Assembly (NCBI GenBank): GCA_026027325.1
Contig: JAMSLZ010000005.1
Coordinates: 2,914,001 to 2,978,000, forward strand
Reading direction: 5' to 3'
DNA from: Actinomucor elegans
Lineage: Eukaryota > Mucoromycota > Mucoromycetes > Mucorales > Mucoraceae
Length of the DNA: 64,000 nucleotides
Part shown: one piece after another, positions 46,709 through 60,540 of the stretch
How positions within the stretch are numbered: position 1 is the stretch's first letter
Layout of the letters: every line of letters begins with the position of its first letter
Position numbers and translations under genes: made by a program
Notes under the pieces: generated by a model
What the model was told of the DNA's origin: nothing
Seen by the model: the letters and a program-made list of their open reading frames with translations, nothing else
The model's database searches: none

Positions 46709-49700
46709 CTAGTAAGGAATGCCATTAGTAACCTTTTGGAAGTAATCGTATAGCACAGTTCTTTGGTTTTCAAAGGAATCCTTGACTCTTTGAATCATAA
46801 AGTCTGCAGCTATTCTATCCGATTTATCGGTTTGGAAACGCGTACGCATGCGTTTGATCGTTTCTCCACGGAAACAAGGCAAACCAGATTGCAGCATAAG
46901 AGTAACCAGTTCCATGATTAATTCAGCATAAGGTCGGCATGCTAAATATCCCTTGATCACTAGCTCTGAAAACTGTTTAAAGGCCTGTTCCTCACTATTA
47001 CCGCCCATCACTTGAATCATTTCAGTGGTTAACTTGAAGGGAGAACTTTCGAGAACACCCCCTCCAGGTGCAATATCAAAGATGAACCCAAAGTCAATAT
47101 GGATAATATGACCATCATCGTCCAACATGATATTACCATTATGGCGATCCTTGAATTGCAGCAAGTAAGAAATGAGTGAATAAGCTGCTACACTTTGAAC
47201 AAAATTTGTCCGTGCTCTCTGGAAAGCGATCGAATTGGGCCCACCATACTTTGCAACAAAGTAATCATACATACTATTGACTTTTTCGCGACCTAACTGA
47301 TCTCGAGAGATGGATCGAGGAATTACATCAATAACACCACGTCCAGGTGCGGTGGCCACTACTCGGTAAGGATAAACGTATAGATCTAAGCCAATACTGG
47401 TAAAGATATTCTTGAACACAGCTATTAATTGAAGCGCCAAGACGTCCTGACGACAGTCATCGCCCACTTTAAAAATAGCACTTTGCCACAGTGTCACTAC
47501 GGATTTTTCAGATTCATCATCATTATCATCTATGATCTCCACTTCTTCTTTTTCTTTCTCAATCTTAAATGTGGCCATGAAGGGTGCTTTGGCGTGGCTT
47601 TGAAGCGGTCTACCTGAAGTACGATTGATATCTACTACGTGTCCATCGGGGTTACTTGGGAGATAAACACCCACATCAACTTTGATCTTGTTTAGTTCCT
47701 CATCCAAACGTTTCTATCATATAGGTAGTATTGGTGAGTTTGTTCATATATTGGAAATCGTATGGACGGTTTACCTTTTGCATAGGCTTCTTTTCATTCT
47801 GGCCATATTTGATATACTCTTTCAATACACCTGAAATAGCAGTAATATCGTTAAAGAATTTGAATTCACGTTCATAAAAGTCGCGATCAGCACCAGTGAA
47901 GGAAGCAACCAAATTATTAATGATTTTCTCGAGTTTAGGCTTCAACACGTCAGGCTAATACATCAATGTAAAAGTCAGTATATTTGGAATGTTATAACAT
48001 ACCCCAATCCTTTACCTTGACACACTCTTTATCAGCATCCACAAAGAAGTTGGCGCTCATATTCCAAATGATTTGATGAGCAAAGAGTTGAGAAACTTGA
48101 CCTGCTTCCATAATATATCTCTCTACATATCCATATTCATCAAATCGAAGCGCTTGTACAATTTGAGGTACGTAAAAGAATACAGTGTCTACGGGATAAT
48201 ACTCTAAACTCCTCATTGCATACTGGAGAATTAACGGATGATTTCCATAAGCAGGCATAAAGTAATTGGCGGCCGTAATGGCAGGTACTGGAGCCCAATA
48301 TTTGAGATACCTGAGGTCCAATTTCGCGTTTGGTTGTACTTTATCACCAAGCAAAATTTCGAGAGCTTCGGGTACATCTACTACATCCAATGTATTGTTT
48401 GCAATCAAAGTATGAAGTTCTCTTTGTACAGCAGGTTGAACAAATCGGGCTGCCATTTGAACAGCTACTTTGGGTGATGTTTCCCAAGCAAATCGAATCA
48501 TTTCCTTCCAGCTATCATCTGTAGTAAAAGATTTTTCAGAATTGCCCATGTAGTTTGCAGGATAGCCAGGTCCCACAGCATTCAATGGGTTGCACCATAC
48601 CGATAGACGTGATAACTCACTATCCATCAACAGCAACAGTAATCGTTTGGTCATTTTCTGCTCTCTCAAGATATCATCCTTGGTTTTGTCACTCAAAAAC
48701 ATGTAGAGGCCAAAAGCAACTTTGGAGCTACTGTTTCGAGAGGATGAGCTAGTAACTAAATCGCTTAATCGAGGCGTATCATTGATAACCACGTTGTAAA
48801 AGTCGGTCAGCATTTTTTGCTCCACAAGTGCATAACTTTTGCGAGAACCGTAGTGCCACTTGGGAGGTAGAGAAAACCAATTGAATGCAGAGCCATAGAC
48901 AAGGGAACGGAATCTGTATTCAGCAAGTGCTTCCATTTGAGCAGAGTGAAGGATCTTCATGCCCAAAAATAAAAGCATGAAGCGAGGAAGGCGAGCAAAT
49001 GAATGCGTGCTCATTAGATGCGAGTTATGGAAAGTGTCTTGTAAAAGGCGGATTAACATATTAATCAAATGTTTACTACGATGACGGATAGCATAGAAAC
49101 GACTAGTCAAGAACCTGATCCATGTAATGTGAGGTGTAAAGAGACGCGTCATATTATGATTGTTCTTGTCGGTAATAGATCGATCTGAAGGCGCATAAGT
49201 CATTTTACTGACAAAGGGATGTTTCGAGTTGAGTTTGGGCGAAAAAAGACCCTTTCTGTACCTTTGAGCCCAGTTCCACATGTTCAAGATTTCAACCATT
49301 AGTCGCTTTTCTATGTCAGGCCTTTCAACAAGAACCCAGTTCCAAACATCAGTACCTATCTCCAAGGATTCTGGAGAAAAGATATGAACAGGAATACGGA
49401 CTATGTACGTGATCAAGTCAGGATGAATTGTGGGCAAGGAAACGATAAAACTGGCAGCTTGGAGAAGAGTGCGACGTACGCGGTCAACAGGCACTTTACT
49501 ATGCTGCTTGACATCTTCTAAAAGAGCTTGTAGTGTCTTTACTACTATAGGAACTTGCTCGTTTAATCCAGTGCCTGTATTGCTATCAGGTAATTTGTCG
49601 GCTCCTTGACGCATACCCGCCAAATACTCAATACCACTGACTTCGCCAATATAATACCTTCTAGATGTGAAACCATCTACAAAGTCAGAAGAATCGTCGA

Positions 49701-52700
49701 GCTGGACACCACGAACGCGAGGAACAAAGTCTACAGTCATATCATTTTTGGCTGCTGCTTTACCAACTTCTAAAGCGAGCGTTCTACCCATATGAGCAAC
49801 ATCAATAGGTACATCGGGCTCAAAGCGAACATACTCTGCAAGATAGTCTTGCAAAAGCCCATTAATCTCCATTGGTGCTCGATCCATAGATATCTGAAGC
49901 CATTTTTTACCATTTTCATACATATGGGAACAGATATCCTTTCGATAAGAAAAGGAATCCCCAAGTTCAATAGTGACGCCTACACGAGGTGATGTGAATT
50001 GAAAAGTAGGATAGTATTCATCACGATATTCAGCTTCACAGCTAAGCCAAAGCAATTGCACCAACTCCAGCAATAAAGTAATCAGTGATTTTTCAGCGAA
50101 TACTTGAGGAAAAGTAGTGACTATACGCTCAGATATCTTGATAGCTAAGGAATGCACCTTGAGTAAACGATGGCAGCAAAGTTTCAATAGATTTGTCATT
50201 TGTCTACGCAGTTCACCATCCAAATTCTGAGAAGCAGCCTTGTATGAAGCATCCTTGATATAAACTGAAACGACACGATCGCAAATGGCTTCCAAACAGT
50301 TGGACATTGTACTGTTATTTACACCATCATTCATAAAATATCGTAAAATGTAACTGCAGTCGCCCATCTTACTTCTCATTATTTCAATATGATATACACT
50401 GAGAGCAAAGACGATTTGAGCAAATGAAAAATTCTTGGAGTCGTAAGCAAGCGTAGGGAAATAGGTCGTAAGTTTTTGACGCATCAAGTTAATATCACGA
50501 TCTGATGTATCAGCTCCACGAAGCACCGAGTTATACTCTAGGTCGCTTTCCAGGTAGTTTGTTGCGCTTTCGATTACCAGCACTGGTGTCTTTTTAGCGA
50601 TCAACAGCATAGAGTCGTGCCATTCGCGCACCCAGATCGACTCTGTAACAAACCCAAACAATATACAATGAAACCATGTATTTCTGAATAAAGACACAGT
50701 ATCTTCACTTGGATTCAAATGAGGATTGAAATCGTCATGTTCCAAAAGAGTACGAATGGCAGGCAACAGCTTGCCCAGCTTGGATATCCAGGGCAGTTCA
50801 GATTCTTTCTTGTTTTTGGATATCATACGCTGAATCGTATTGCCATTTTCAACAAAAAGTGCCAATAGATTCTCGAGATAGCAATCATAATACTCTGGTT
50901 TAGATGACAGTTGTTTGGCAAGTGCTTGCTGTGCATTCAAGATGGCAGATGTTAACTGCTTGTTATCGACCATGAGAGACTCGCGGCTTAATACTGAGAA
51001 AAGACTAATAATATCTCTAAATACTGCCATAGGGCTCACAAGAGCCAAATCTACCAAGCTTCTTGTTAGTGTCGTAATAGCCGACAATGAGAATGATTTA
51101 CGACGGAGAGACAACACAGAGTAAGCCTGCGTTATAATCTATATATCAAAGTATTAGATTCAAGTTGAATTGTTTTTGTAAAAGGATGTGCGTACCATTT
51201 CATCTTTAAGGTAAACAGCGACTCCAACAATAGCAGAAAGTGCATTTATGCACACCTGTTGCTTTTGAGATTCGCTGAGTATTTCTACAGCAGGTGCACC
51301 ATTAATACTGCTGGATAGCTTTCCTATGCCATCTTCGTCTGAGTAACGGGCTATTTCATTTAATAACGCATAAAAGGTAGAATTTGCAGCTTGACGCAGT
51401 TGTGGGGCAGGTTTTGTCTACATGAATGTAAATCTTTTTGAACGATATACTCAATACACGACATACCTGGACACATTGAGCTAACCGAATGATAGCAAAC
51501 TTTTGCATTGTCATTGTAGTTTGATTCAGTTCGATAACAGATTCAAAGACTGGGGAAGGAGTAGCCAAATAACGACATATCGTTTCAGTCATTTGGTTAT
51601 TCAAACCTGGAAAGCTACATTTACATCAGTAAATAGATAGATCTGATAGTCCATCACTTACTTTATAGCCAAGAGAGCTGATGTATCTAAAGATGCGACA
51701 TGTATCCAAGAATCGGTTGCTTGTGGATTCTTAAACAGACAGTCAACAACATAACTAATCAGTACGTCATCCACTTCATGTAAATAAATTGAAGATAGAG
51801 CAGCCACTTGCTATTCAGTACGAGATCAATATAGGTAAGTTATCACTAATTAAAGATGACTTACCAAGCTAGTGCCCATGATTTCTTTCATGTACGAATC
51901 GAAAGACCATTTTTTGCCTTCGTTTTCTCTTTTCTCGGCATACTTTCGAATGTCATCGAAATACCCCAAACTCATAACGTACACGCCTCTCAAGTTCTTA
52001 TTGAGCTTCTTGTCCATTTCAGTTGATTCGGCATCTTGAGGTCGAACACCATCCGCTACCTTTTTCATTAAATCTGACCAAGCTTCTTCAATATTAACGG
52101 TGAGATGTAGCTTTTTCGAGTCGATTATATCAGTATTTTGATTAGCTAGATTACTGGGGTTGGCTAACGCGATAACTCTAGCAGAGACGTTTCTTAGGAT
52201 GATGAGTAGATCATGAATGATTCTATTGGAACTTAAAGGTGTACCAGCTTCCCAATAACTGGCTAAGATGAGTCTACTGTGGGATTCATCATCACACTCT
52301 TGTAAGCAAGCTTCAATAGCATTTCTGATATTATCTAGTGTTTTATCTACAATGAGAGGCTGCATATTCTCGCAAAGTGATTGGAGCTGGTATGGCTTAT
52401 AAAGAAAAGGAGAAACTTGCAAAGCTCGTGCCAAACCAGCCATTGAAGGGAGAATGAAAGAAACGATATATTCCTCTAATAAAAGGTTAGTATTAATTGC
52501 CTGTGCATTTGAAAGAAGTTTGTATTTACTGTCGGTAGTTTCAGTCAAATGGATAATACATCTCGCATAGCTCCATAACGTTTGATATATATTTTCTTGC
52601 AGTTCTGCCTGTTGATGAGCTATATCTAATAATCCAGAAACAATGCTAAAGGTAAGACTGTCAGGAAGAGTAGGGCCTATCAATTAAGAAAATAAGCTAT

Positions 52701-53205
52701 CGATGCTGGTTAGCTCCTTCTGTTTCGATTTACCTTTGTAAAGCGTATTGTCATCCCATTCATATACTGGCAAGTGTTTCATATAACTGAGGATACGCGG
52801 TAAAAGATCAGTCTGTCGCGATTCGTTTGCTCCCACTGTGTATTTTACTAGTGCATCTATGGTTTGTTGATGACGATACGTCTGCCAGATAGTGTTTAAT
52901 AAGCTTTTTCAAATGCCTTTTTTTGTATCACTACTACCATGCGACCAATACTACCTTGGCCGGGTGTTACAATGGTTAAGTCTTGAATATCAAGCAGAGG
53001 AACAATGGGGCATTTAGATAGAAGTCTTTCAACTTCATCAGCCGTGGTTTTTGCGCGTGAATCTGCTAACACGCCTGCCAAACTCGCTAGGATGCGAGAA
53101 TGAAGATCTCGATCAAGTCTAAAGAAGCGAAAACGATTAACAAATAGAAACTTATTGTCTTTACTAGTGTGCTTGCTCTGAATCTAGCCAACTTTACCCA
53201 AGCAT
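46709..53205 (-). CDS. STT4: Phosphatidylinositol 4-kinase STT4 (PI4K type III alpha)
   Basis: Makes plasma-membrane PI4P, the precursor of PI(4,5)P2. Ten exons: 53198-53205, 52938-53118, 52734-52881, 51865-52676, 51662-51810, 51467-51614, 51196-51417, 48016-51138, 47775-47954 and 46709-47713. They join to 1991 residues (yeast 1900, human about 2100). The N terminus (LHSRILASLAGVLADSRAK, then VERLLSKCPI) aligns by eye with human PI4KA. The kinase domain fills the last 330 residues: VGVYLPSNPDG, RPLQSHAKAPFMATF, VGDDCRQDVLALQLI, catalytic loop FKDRHNGNIMLDD (D about 1846) and HIDFGFIFDIAPGG (D about 1864). It ends at the usual short C terminus. The first coding exon is only 8 nt (MLG split), chosen because it gives an open frame and good GT-AG sites; this start is the least certain part. 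Confidence 0.93.
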
Positions 53206-55061
53206 TCTAAAATGAGAAAAAAGATATACGATATAAAAAAAGGGAAGAAACAGAAGTTTATTTTAGGAGACTAGTAATGAAATGGAGTCGGCGGGCTACC
53301 GCCATCATAACCTTATCATCCACTTCATCAATTAAAACTCAGTGCCGTAACCAGGCAAAATAGTTTTGGCGTGTACTTTGCAATACCCGTGCTATTATTG
53401 GTTGGGTTGCAGGGTCAATTATATCTCCAGAGGTGTAATATGTGCCTTGGTTTTTTGTTGGCATCCGCTTTTGAGTAATACGTTCTTAGTTTGAAGGCAC
53501 TCATTAGATGAAAAGATATACTTCCATATCTTTTTGTGAAATATTTTCACCTACAAGGAACCATCATGTTATCCTCAGTCCAAAAATAAAGCACCAGAAA
53601 TGATTCATAAGTACACAATGCTTTGATAAGAGATGTAAGTTGCATTCCATGTAGAAACTTTATTAAAAGATTTTATTACAATTTTACAGTTTTGTTTTTT
53701 CGAAGCTAGGCCGCTTTACGCTTCTACTTCTCTCCCTCCCTCCAATGAAAACACTTGCATAACCCGGAGTTGGGATGGGAAATCAACTGTTGCTTCTCTA
53801 CTCCAATCATATACATCTGCTTGTCATACACACAAGTTTTTGCTAGATTTTATTGGCTGTCGGCAATTTAACATTAGTTTTGTTGAAATGTAAGTAGAAA
53901 CTATTCCATAGCCAATATTTCTCAAGAGACATACTAAAGCAAGCATCAAAAACCATTATTTAGCTGTAGTATTATGACTATATATCAATTTAAAAAAATA
54001 CTCTAAAGGAAGAATATTAGATTGTATAACCTATAAAGTTGTAGATCCATATTAGATCTCTGCCATATTCAGAAACAGCTGTTGTTTTTTATTAAACCTT
54101 TCTCCAAGCTGTAGTATATTACTATGAACATGCTATGCACCTTGTACAGTTTTTATTGTAACTTTTCAAAAAAGAATGAAATAAAGAGAAGGCTGGAGAG
54201 AAAAATATAAACAAATCTAATACACAATGTGCGCATCACTACTGGTAAAGACCAGAGCATGCTTGGATAACTTGACTTAATTTCAATAGATGTATGACTT
54301 CTTAATGACAATACCGTTTAACAGAGAAAAAAATTAGGATTTTATAATGAAAAAGGGAAAGTAATTTAAATAGTTTGTTATAATTTATTGTAAACGAAAA
54401 TTTTACCGTAAAACCGGTAGGGAAACCAATGGCTATTCCTCTTGATGAGAAGGTTCTGGTGATGATGAATAATGACACCTCTTCCGCCAAATACAATAGC
54501 TATCCGCCATGATTACTGAGTAATCTGTAGGGATTTTTGAGTTGATTAGACTTGCGTGATTCTGACAAACAACTATTACTTTTACTTTTTTTTTTTTTTT
54601 TTAAGTCAACCGAGCTTAATTGTCACCTATTAAAGTCCTCGCTATACTACTGTATGTCATACACGAAGCCTTGTTAGTTAAGTTAATTAACTCCACTGCA
54701 GAATGTTAGTTGTTATATTAATATGGTACGATGTTTGTTTATTAGAGCGATGTAGTAATATTACTCATAGGTATGAATGAAAGGTATGCTTGATTATGCC
54801 AAGTAGGGCCGATGGATGTAAAAAAGGAGACTACATACTATTTTTACTATAACATTTTCCCTTCTTTCTTTGTTAATTCGATATCTACTATTATCCATTA
54901 ATATGATGATATCTCACTTAGAACCCCATTTCATTCATATTCAAGACATATGCCTCTCTCAATTCATTTTCAAGACTTTCTTAGGAATATGAAGATGGCG
55001 GGTTTATATAATATGGAAACGCGTTTGTGACATCTGATTTATTCGCGAGAAAATAGAGATT

Positions 55062-55100
55062 TCACAACCATCTCGGCCAAATGTCACATCTGACATGTTT
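55062..55100 (+). repeat. Dispersed intergenic repeat, core only
   Basis: ACCATCTCGGCCAAATGTCA then CATCTGACATG: a clean core followed by unrelated sequence. Confidence 0.5.
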
Positions 55101-55230
55101 TATACCCATAACGAATTATAGTGTCGATGAGAACCTTTTTTTTAACTGCGGTGCAACTATTATATTATCTCATCAAACTGGACTATAAATGAAATATATA
55201 CACTTCATATACCTAAATTAATAGATATAC

Positions 55231-55310
55231 AAGTCTCTTGACTGATTTCGGTCTAATGTCGTGACTGATTGTTAATATATACTCAAAAGGAATTGTTACA
55301 TCTATTAGGA
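55231..55310 (+). repeat. Dispersed intergenic repeat, full-length-looking copy
   Basis: TGACTGATTTCGGTCTAATG then TCGTGACTGATTGTTAATAT, ATACTCAAAAGGAATTGTTA and CATCTATTAG. It matches the 42901 copy along its whole length. Confidence 0.6.
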
Positions 55311-55784
55311 CTTCAAACATACCCATGAAAACGAGACGAAAAAAGTAGAATTTTTAGCTGGGATAGTATCACTGGAAAGTTTAAACCTACTCATATATAC
55401 AATTCTAATGTGCGTTGATTTGAGAACAATGACCAAAGACAACGATATCTCTGTAATAATAGATAGTGCGAAAAATCAACTTTACTAATAGATACATGTC
55501 AATATCACTCAAAGAATATATTGAAGAACTGTGCTTGTTAGTCTTCTTTTTATATCTGGTGAAAAAAAAATCGGTTTCCTTGTGATGAGCCTAGCAACAT
55601 GCTCTATTCTTGAATATCATCTTTTCATATTCTATGTAGATATCTATTTCGCAGGATGAAAATCCTATTAACAAACTAACAGATCCCGCAATTTCTCTTT
55701 TCCCTTTAATTAACTAACGAAAAAAGTATTTGCGGTAAAGCAAAAGAAATATTTTGATTATAGCATGTAATTCAACTACAAAAA

Positions 55785-55990
55785 ATGTCTATTCAGCAAC
55801 TTAAAGATACTGAGAGACATATACGTGATATTAGATCATTTGAGGTATACCGTCGAAGGAAACACACTACATAATTGTAAAAGAAATACTTGATAGCAAA
55901 AGTCGATAATGCGTTTATATATGCCGGATTGTTTGTTTGTATGTTTACTTAAAGAGAGAATCGAGAGCTACTTTGGACCAAGATGTTTAA
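55785..55990 (+). CDS. Possible 31-residue mini-gene or leader ORF before the M16 gene
   Basis: ATG at 55785 opens 20 codons (MSIQQLKDTERHIRDIRSFE) that end at GAG|GTATAC. An acceptor AAAG at 55954 gives 11 more codons, RESRATLDQDV, and a stop. The charged, helix-friendly text looks coding. It ends 83 bp before the start codon of the peptidase gene, so it could also be an upstream ORF in that gene's leader. The intron has no strong branch site. Confidence 0.25.
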
Positions 55991-56073
55991 GATGTGACGG
56001 TTGAATAACATATCCAAAGCGCGTTTCATACGTTTTATTTTATTTTCAACTTCTTTAATCTCTAGCTGTTATA

Positions 56074-56224
56074 ATGAGTAATTTCAAAGAAGTTTGTACT
56101 GTTCCTACAGACTTTGGGGTCACGTTCACAAAGCTTAAAAGCGAAAAAACTGGCCTTACGGTTATGTTAGCCGACATTGAAGGTTTGAAATGCATGTCTG
56201 CTTCTGGTTACATTCGTCTGACTA

Positions 56225-56255
<31 letters not shown>

Positions 56256-59200
56256 ACTCGTAGCTCCACTTGTGAACGGTTATTTCGCCTTGGCAACCGA
56301 GAGTAATAGAATTTAACGCGAGATAAGATATAGTATTCAACCGTTATATAATAGGTTTTGATGATTTTGGATGCCCACATACACTAGAACAGTAAGTGGT
56401 TAATATCTAATCGAAGCATGAAGCGCTTACAGACTGATTTTGATAGCCTTGTATTCCTTGGAAGTGATCAATATCCCTACAAAGTAATAAATTATAAAGA
56501 ATGTAATTGACATAGATTCACCATTCTTTATAGGGCGTTCTTGATTCTCTCGCCAATCGTGCAATTGCTCAAGGCACCAACGCGTGGACGGACGTAGATC
56601 ACACTTGTTACACGATCACAACTGCAGGATCAAAAGGCTTCTTGAACCTTTTGCCCATCTACGTTGATCACATCTTGTATCCTATTTTGACTGAAGCTGG
56701 TTATCATACCGAAGTTCATCATATCAATGGGGAAGGTGAAGATGCAGGTGTAAGTTCATACTCACACGTGATAGCAGTAGTATTGAGACTGCTTTTTGTT
56801 TGACAGGTCGTTTATAGTGAAATGCAAGGCTGCCAGAACCTGGGCGATGATAGGCTTCATCTTCGTATGAAGAGACTCATGTATCCTGAAACATGCGGTT
56901 ACAGATCAGAAACAGGTGGCCTTATGGAAAGATTAAGAGAATTGTCTGTCGAGAAAAGTAAGTATAGAGTCATCGTTGATTGGTTGCCTGTTTGCTTAAT
57001 GATTTCCTTTAGTCCGTGATTATCATAAATCATATTACAGACCTGATAATCTATGTTTGATCATTACTGGCAAGGTTGAAAAGAGTGAGCTTTTGAAAGC
57101 TTTGGAACCAGTTGAAGAATCAATTATCAAAAAGGGTCCTCTTCCTGAAATGCAAAGACCTTGGGTAAATACTGGTGACTTTCCTAATCTTGAGAAGAAT
57201 ATTGAGGAAACTGTGCTTTTTGCTGATGAAGACGAGTCGATGGGCTCTGTGTTGATTGCTTGGAATGGCCCTATGTGTACTGTAAGGCTGATTAACCCAA
57301 GTATTTACTATATACTAATCGCTACAATGACAAATTAATAGGACTATCTTCAACAAAAAGAATTGGAAGTTTTGAATGTATATCTTACTGATTCTCCTGT
57401 ATCTGTTTTGCAGAAGGAATTTGTCGAGACAGAAGACGCGCTTTGTACAGACGTTGATTTCCACATCACTGATCATTTGAAATCAACCTTGATGTTTACT
57501 GCTTCTAGTGTTCCTATTGAAGAGATTGAAAACTTTCCTGGTGAATTCTTTAGCACTTTGAAGCGTCTCGTTGAAACAAATGATATTGATATGACTCGTA
57601 TGGCTACAGTCATCGAGAAAGAGACTTTAAAGGTAAACTGTGCAACTTCATTGAGAACTACTTAAATATTCATCTATTTTTCCCGGGAGATTAGCTTTTG
57701 GATAGTGCAGAAACCGATGCTCATGATACTGCTGCTGCTGCTGCTATCTCAGATTTCTTGTATGGTTCCCCTGATGGTAAAGATCTCAAAGAGTCTGTGA
57801 AGGATCAAGAATATCTCAATATCCTTGCCAAGTACACTATTGCTGATTGGTTGAAAATCCTTCAAAAGTAAGCTACTTTAACTAAACAATAGTCTTTTGT
57901 GACTAAGTATACGAATTAGATGGTACATTGATGCTCCTCATATCACTTTATATGGCAAACCTTCTGCAGAATTCGCAGAGCAACAAACCGAGGAAGAAAC
58001 AAATCGTATAGAAAAGCAACGCGCTGATCTTGGTGAGGCAAAGTTGAAAGAGCTTCAGAAAGAGTTGGATGATGCTATGGCAAAAAACGATGTTCCTGTA
58101 CCTAAGGAACTCTTGGAGAATTTCAAGATTCCTTCTGCTTCCACCATCAAGTTTATTAATGTAGTTACTGCTAGAAACAATGACTCGAGTTTGTAAGTAC
58201 TGTTCTTTTTGAAAACATGAACCACTTCTAAGCATCAACTACAAAGGTCCAACCCAGTTCAAGAATACATTAACAACGATAATAGCGTTGATGTACCTTT
58301 GTTTATCCAGTTTGACCGTAAAGTATTTATATTCATCTGCCATGTACTCTTATTCACTTTATCTCAACACATAGATGTCAAGTCACATTTCGTAAAACTT
58401 TCTGCTCATATCAGTGCCTCTTCGCTTCCTTCTCATTTGCTCCCTTATACGAGACTGTTTTTGAAGGCTATCTTCTCACTTCCTATCGAGAAGGATGGTA
58501 AATTGATTTCTTATGAAGATGTAGTAAAAGGTTTAGGTGAAGACACTGTTGAATACGATGCTTCTCTTGGTACTAGCTTTGGGTTTAGAGAACTCGCTGT
58601 CTTTACCTTGAAGGCCAAGTCATCCAAGTATGAGAGTGCTATCCAATGGCTGCATGACATCTTGTGGAATACCAAGTTTACAGCAGAACGGTTGAAGATT
58701 GTTGCATCTCAGATTTTGAATGACATCCCTCAAGCCAAGAGAGACGGACATGATGTAAGGTCCACATAAGATACTTCTTATTGTTCATTAACATTTTTGT
58801 GCTTTTCAGATGGGCAATGCCACTATGCGTGCTCTTCAGCTTGATCCCAAGAAGTCAGTTAGTGCTGCACGTAATATCTTGTTTCAATCTACTTTCTTAC
58901 AAGAGGTTGTTAAGAGATTAGAAGAAAATCCCACGTCTGTATTGGATGAATTGAACGAATATCGTTCTAACTGTATGTGTACCCACCTACGAGCATATAA
59001 CTGAATCTAATCTATGGTTTTCGATTAGTATGCGCTCCCAAGAATATCAGAATCCACGTTACGGGTGATATATTGAATATTGAAAGACCCAGAACAGCCT
59101 TTAAAAATTTTGCCCCTATTAAGAATGCAGCACCCTTGGCACCTATTACTCTTTCTAGACAGGTTCTCAAACCTGCAGGTCTTGAACCAGGAAACCAAGG

Positions 59201-59899
59201 TATTCTAGTAACCTTGCCTACCATTGAAAATTCGTTTTCGTTGCATTCGGTCAAAGGCCCTGACCAGTTTGATGATCCTGATATTGCACCTCTGTTGGTC
59301 ATGATTGAACTTTTGGATACAATGGAAGGTATCTTTTGGAAACTGATTCGTGGTCAAGGTTTAGCTTATTCTTGTTACTTGGATGCTAATATTGAATCGG
59401 GCTTGATCAACTTTACCATCTATCAATCGCCTGATGCATTCAAAGCTTTTGAACAAGCCAAGATTGTCATTGAACAATTGGCAAACCATGAGATGGAGAT
59501 TGATCATTCCTCTGTCGACGGAGCAAAGAGCGCTGTCATTTATAGCTTAGTTGCTAGAGAGAATACAATGGATCGGGCTGCACTTCAGTCATTTGTGAAT
59601 CAGGTGTTAAAGAAGATGCCTGCTTCATACAATCAAGATATGTTGATTGCTATTCAGGTACGCACACTCTATGGCCTAGAAAACAACCTGTAGCTAACAT
59701 TTCTTTATAGGCTGTTACAATGGACGATTTACAGCGCGTTTTGATCAAATATTTTGTGAATATGTTTAGACCAGACACCAGCAATGTAGTGGTAGTAAGC
59801 GCTCCTACCAAGATTGTAGATATTCAAAAAGGGTTTGAAGGATCAGGATTTAGTATCAAATCCATTACTTTGAATGATATTACTATTGATGGATTTTAA
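56074..59899 (+). CDS. M16 zinc metallopeptidase (YOL098C-type)
   Basis: Two-lobed M16C-like peptidase related to insulysin and presequence protease, of a subfamily whose role is poorly known. Fifteen exons: 56074-56182, 56264-56302, 56355-56391, 56447-56483, 56534-56749, 56807-56957, 57013-57281, 57342-57632, 57695-57867, 57920-58192, 58247-58317, 58375-58754, 58810-58972, 59029-59657 and 59711-59899. All phases agree, giving 1008 residues (yeast relative about 1037). The inverted zinc motif HTLEH is H58-E61-H62, with its last His split by an intron. LVFLGSDQYPYKGVLDSLAN and WTDVDHTCYTI follow. YHKSYYRPDNLCLIITGKV marks the next M16 block. No mitochondrial presequence is evident, so a cytosolic site is likely. 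Intron 1 uses a weak GTTTGA donor and contains a T27 run. Confidence 0.92.
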
Positions 59900-59940
59900 G
59901 CTTTTGTTTTAATAATAAACCGTTTTATTTTAAAAAGAAA

Positions 59941-60540
59941 TTATATGCTCAGTGCAAATACATTGACAATAGCATACAAAGCTCTTGTTTCGTGTCTGTA
60001 ACTTGCACTTCCTACAAGATCATCAGTTAATCTCTTGAATATCATTCATACGCATGTCTACTAATTACCATCATTTTGATTGTCCCAGTAAACGGAACTT
60101 CCAGCATAAAATCCAGCGCCTTTGTTTTGTAAAATGACACAAGTGACTATAGACGACATATTAGATTCACTATATTTTACGTATCAAGGTAAGTTTTTGC
60201 TCACCAACATATTTGTACTGCTTATTTAATGCCTTGAGCTTGACCAAGCAGGTATCAATAATAGTAGAGTTCCAAACAGGTACTCGGGCATGGGAATACT
60301 CAGTTTCAGTGAGGGTACTCTCGACTGTCTATAGCAAGATGAGAACAATTAGCTTCTAATTCTTGATTGATTTCTAGTTTCGCTTGCTTACTGACTTCTT
60401 TAATGATGGCTGTTACTTCTTCTGAGTTGAATCTCTTCTCTTTTTCCTATATGAGCGACACCGTTTAAAACATACAACTTAGAAAACAAAAACAAGCATA
60501 CCTCAGTTTTGACAGCTGGTGTACTACTAGTGGCATCCAT
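59941..60540 (-). CDS. DYNLT1: Tctex-type dynein light chain
   Basis: Accessory light chain of cytoplasmic dynein, bound to the intermediate chain. Five exons, 60502-60540, 60392-60446, 60205-60324, 60069-60146 and 59941-60011, give 120 residues, the usual size. Family features: FNSEEVTAIIKEVIESTLTE, VPVWNSTIIDTCLVKLKALN, KQYKYVVTCVILQNKGAGFY (human [20 protein letters not shown]), VYWDNQNDGSASYRHE, and the C-terminal LYAIVNVFALSI. The acceptor of exon 3 is the second AG (after GACAG); the first one gives a stop. It converges with the M16 gene with 41 bp between stop codons. Exons are all under 121 nt. Confidence 0.93.

Larger units (their letters stand above)
53206..56073. other. Divergent intergenic region of 2.9 kb, STT4 to the M16 peptidase
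   Basis: AT-rich with two dispersed-repeat copies (55062, 55231), T-runs and a possible two-exon mini-gene at 55785-55990. A 64-codon minus frame at 54302-54496 was not supported. Confidence 0.55.
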
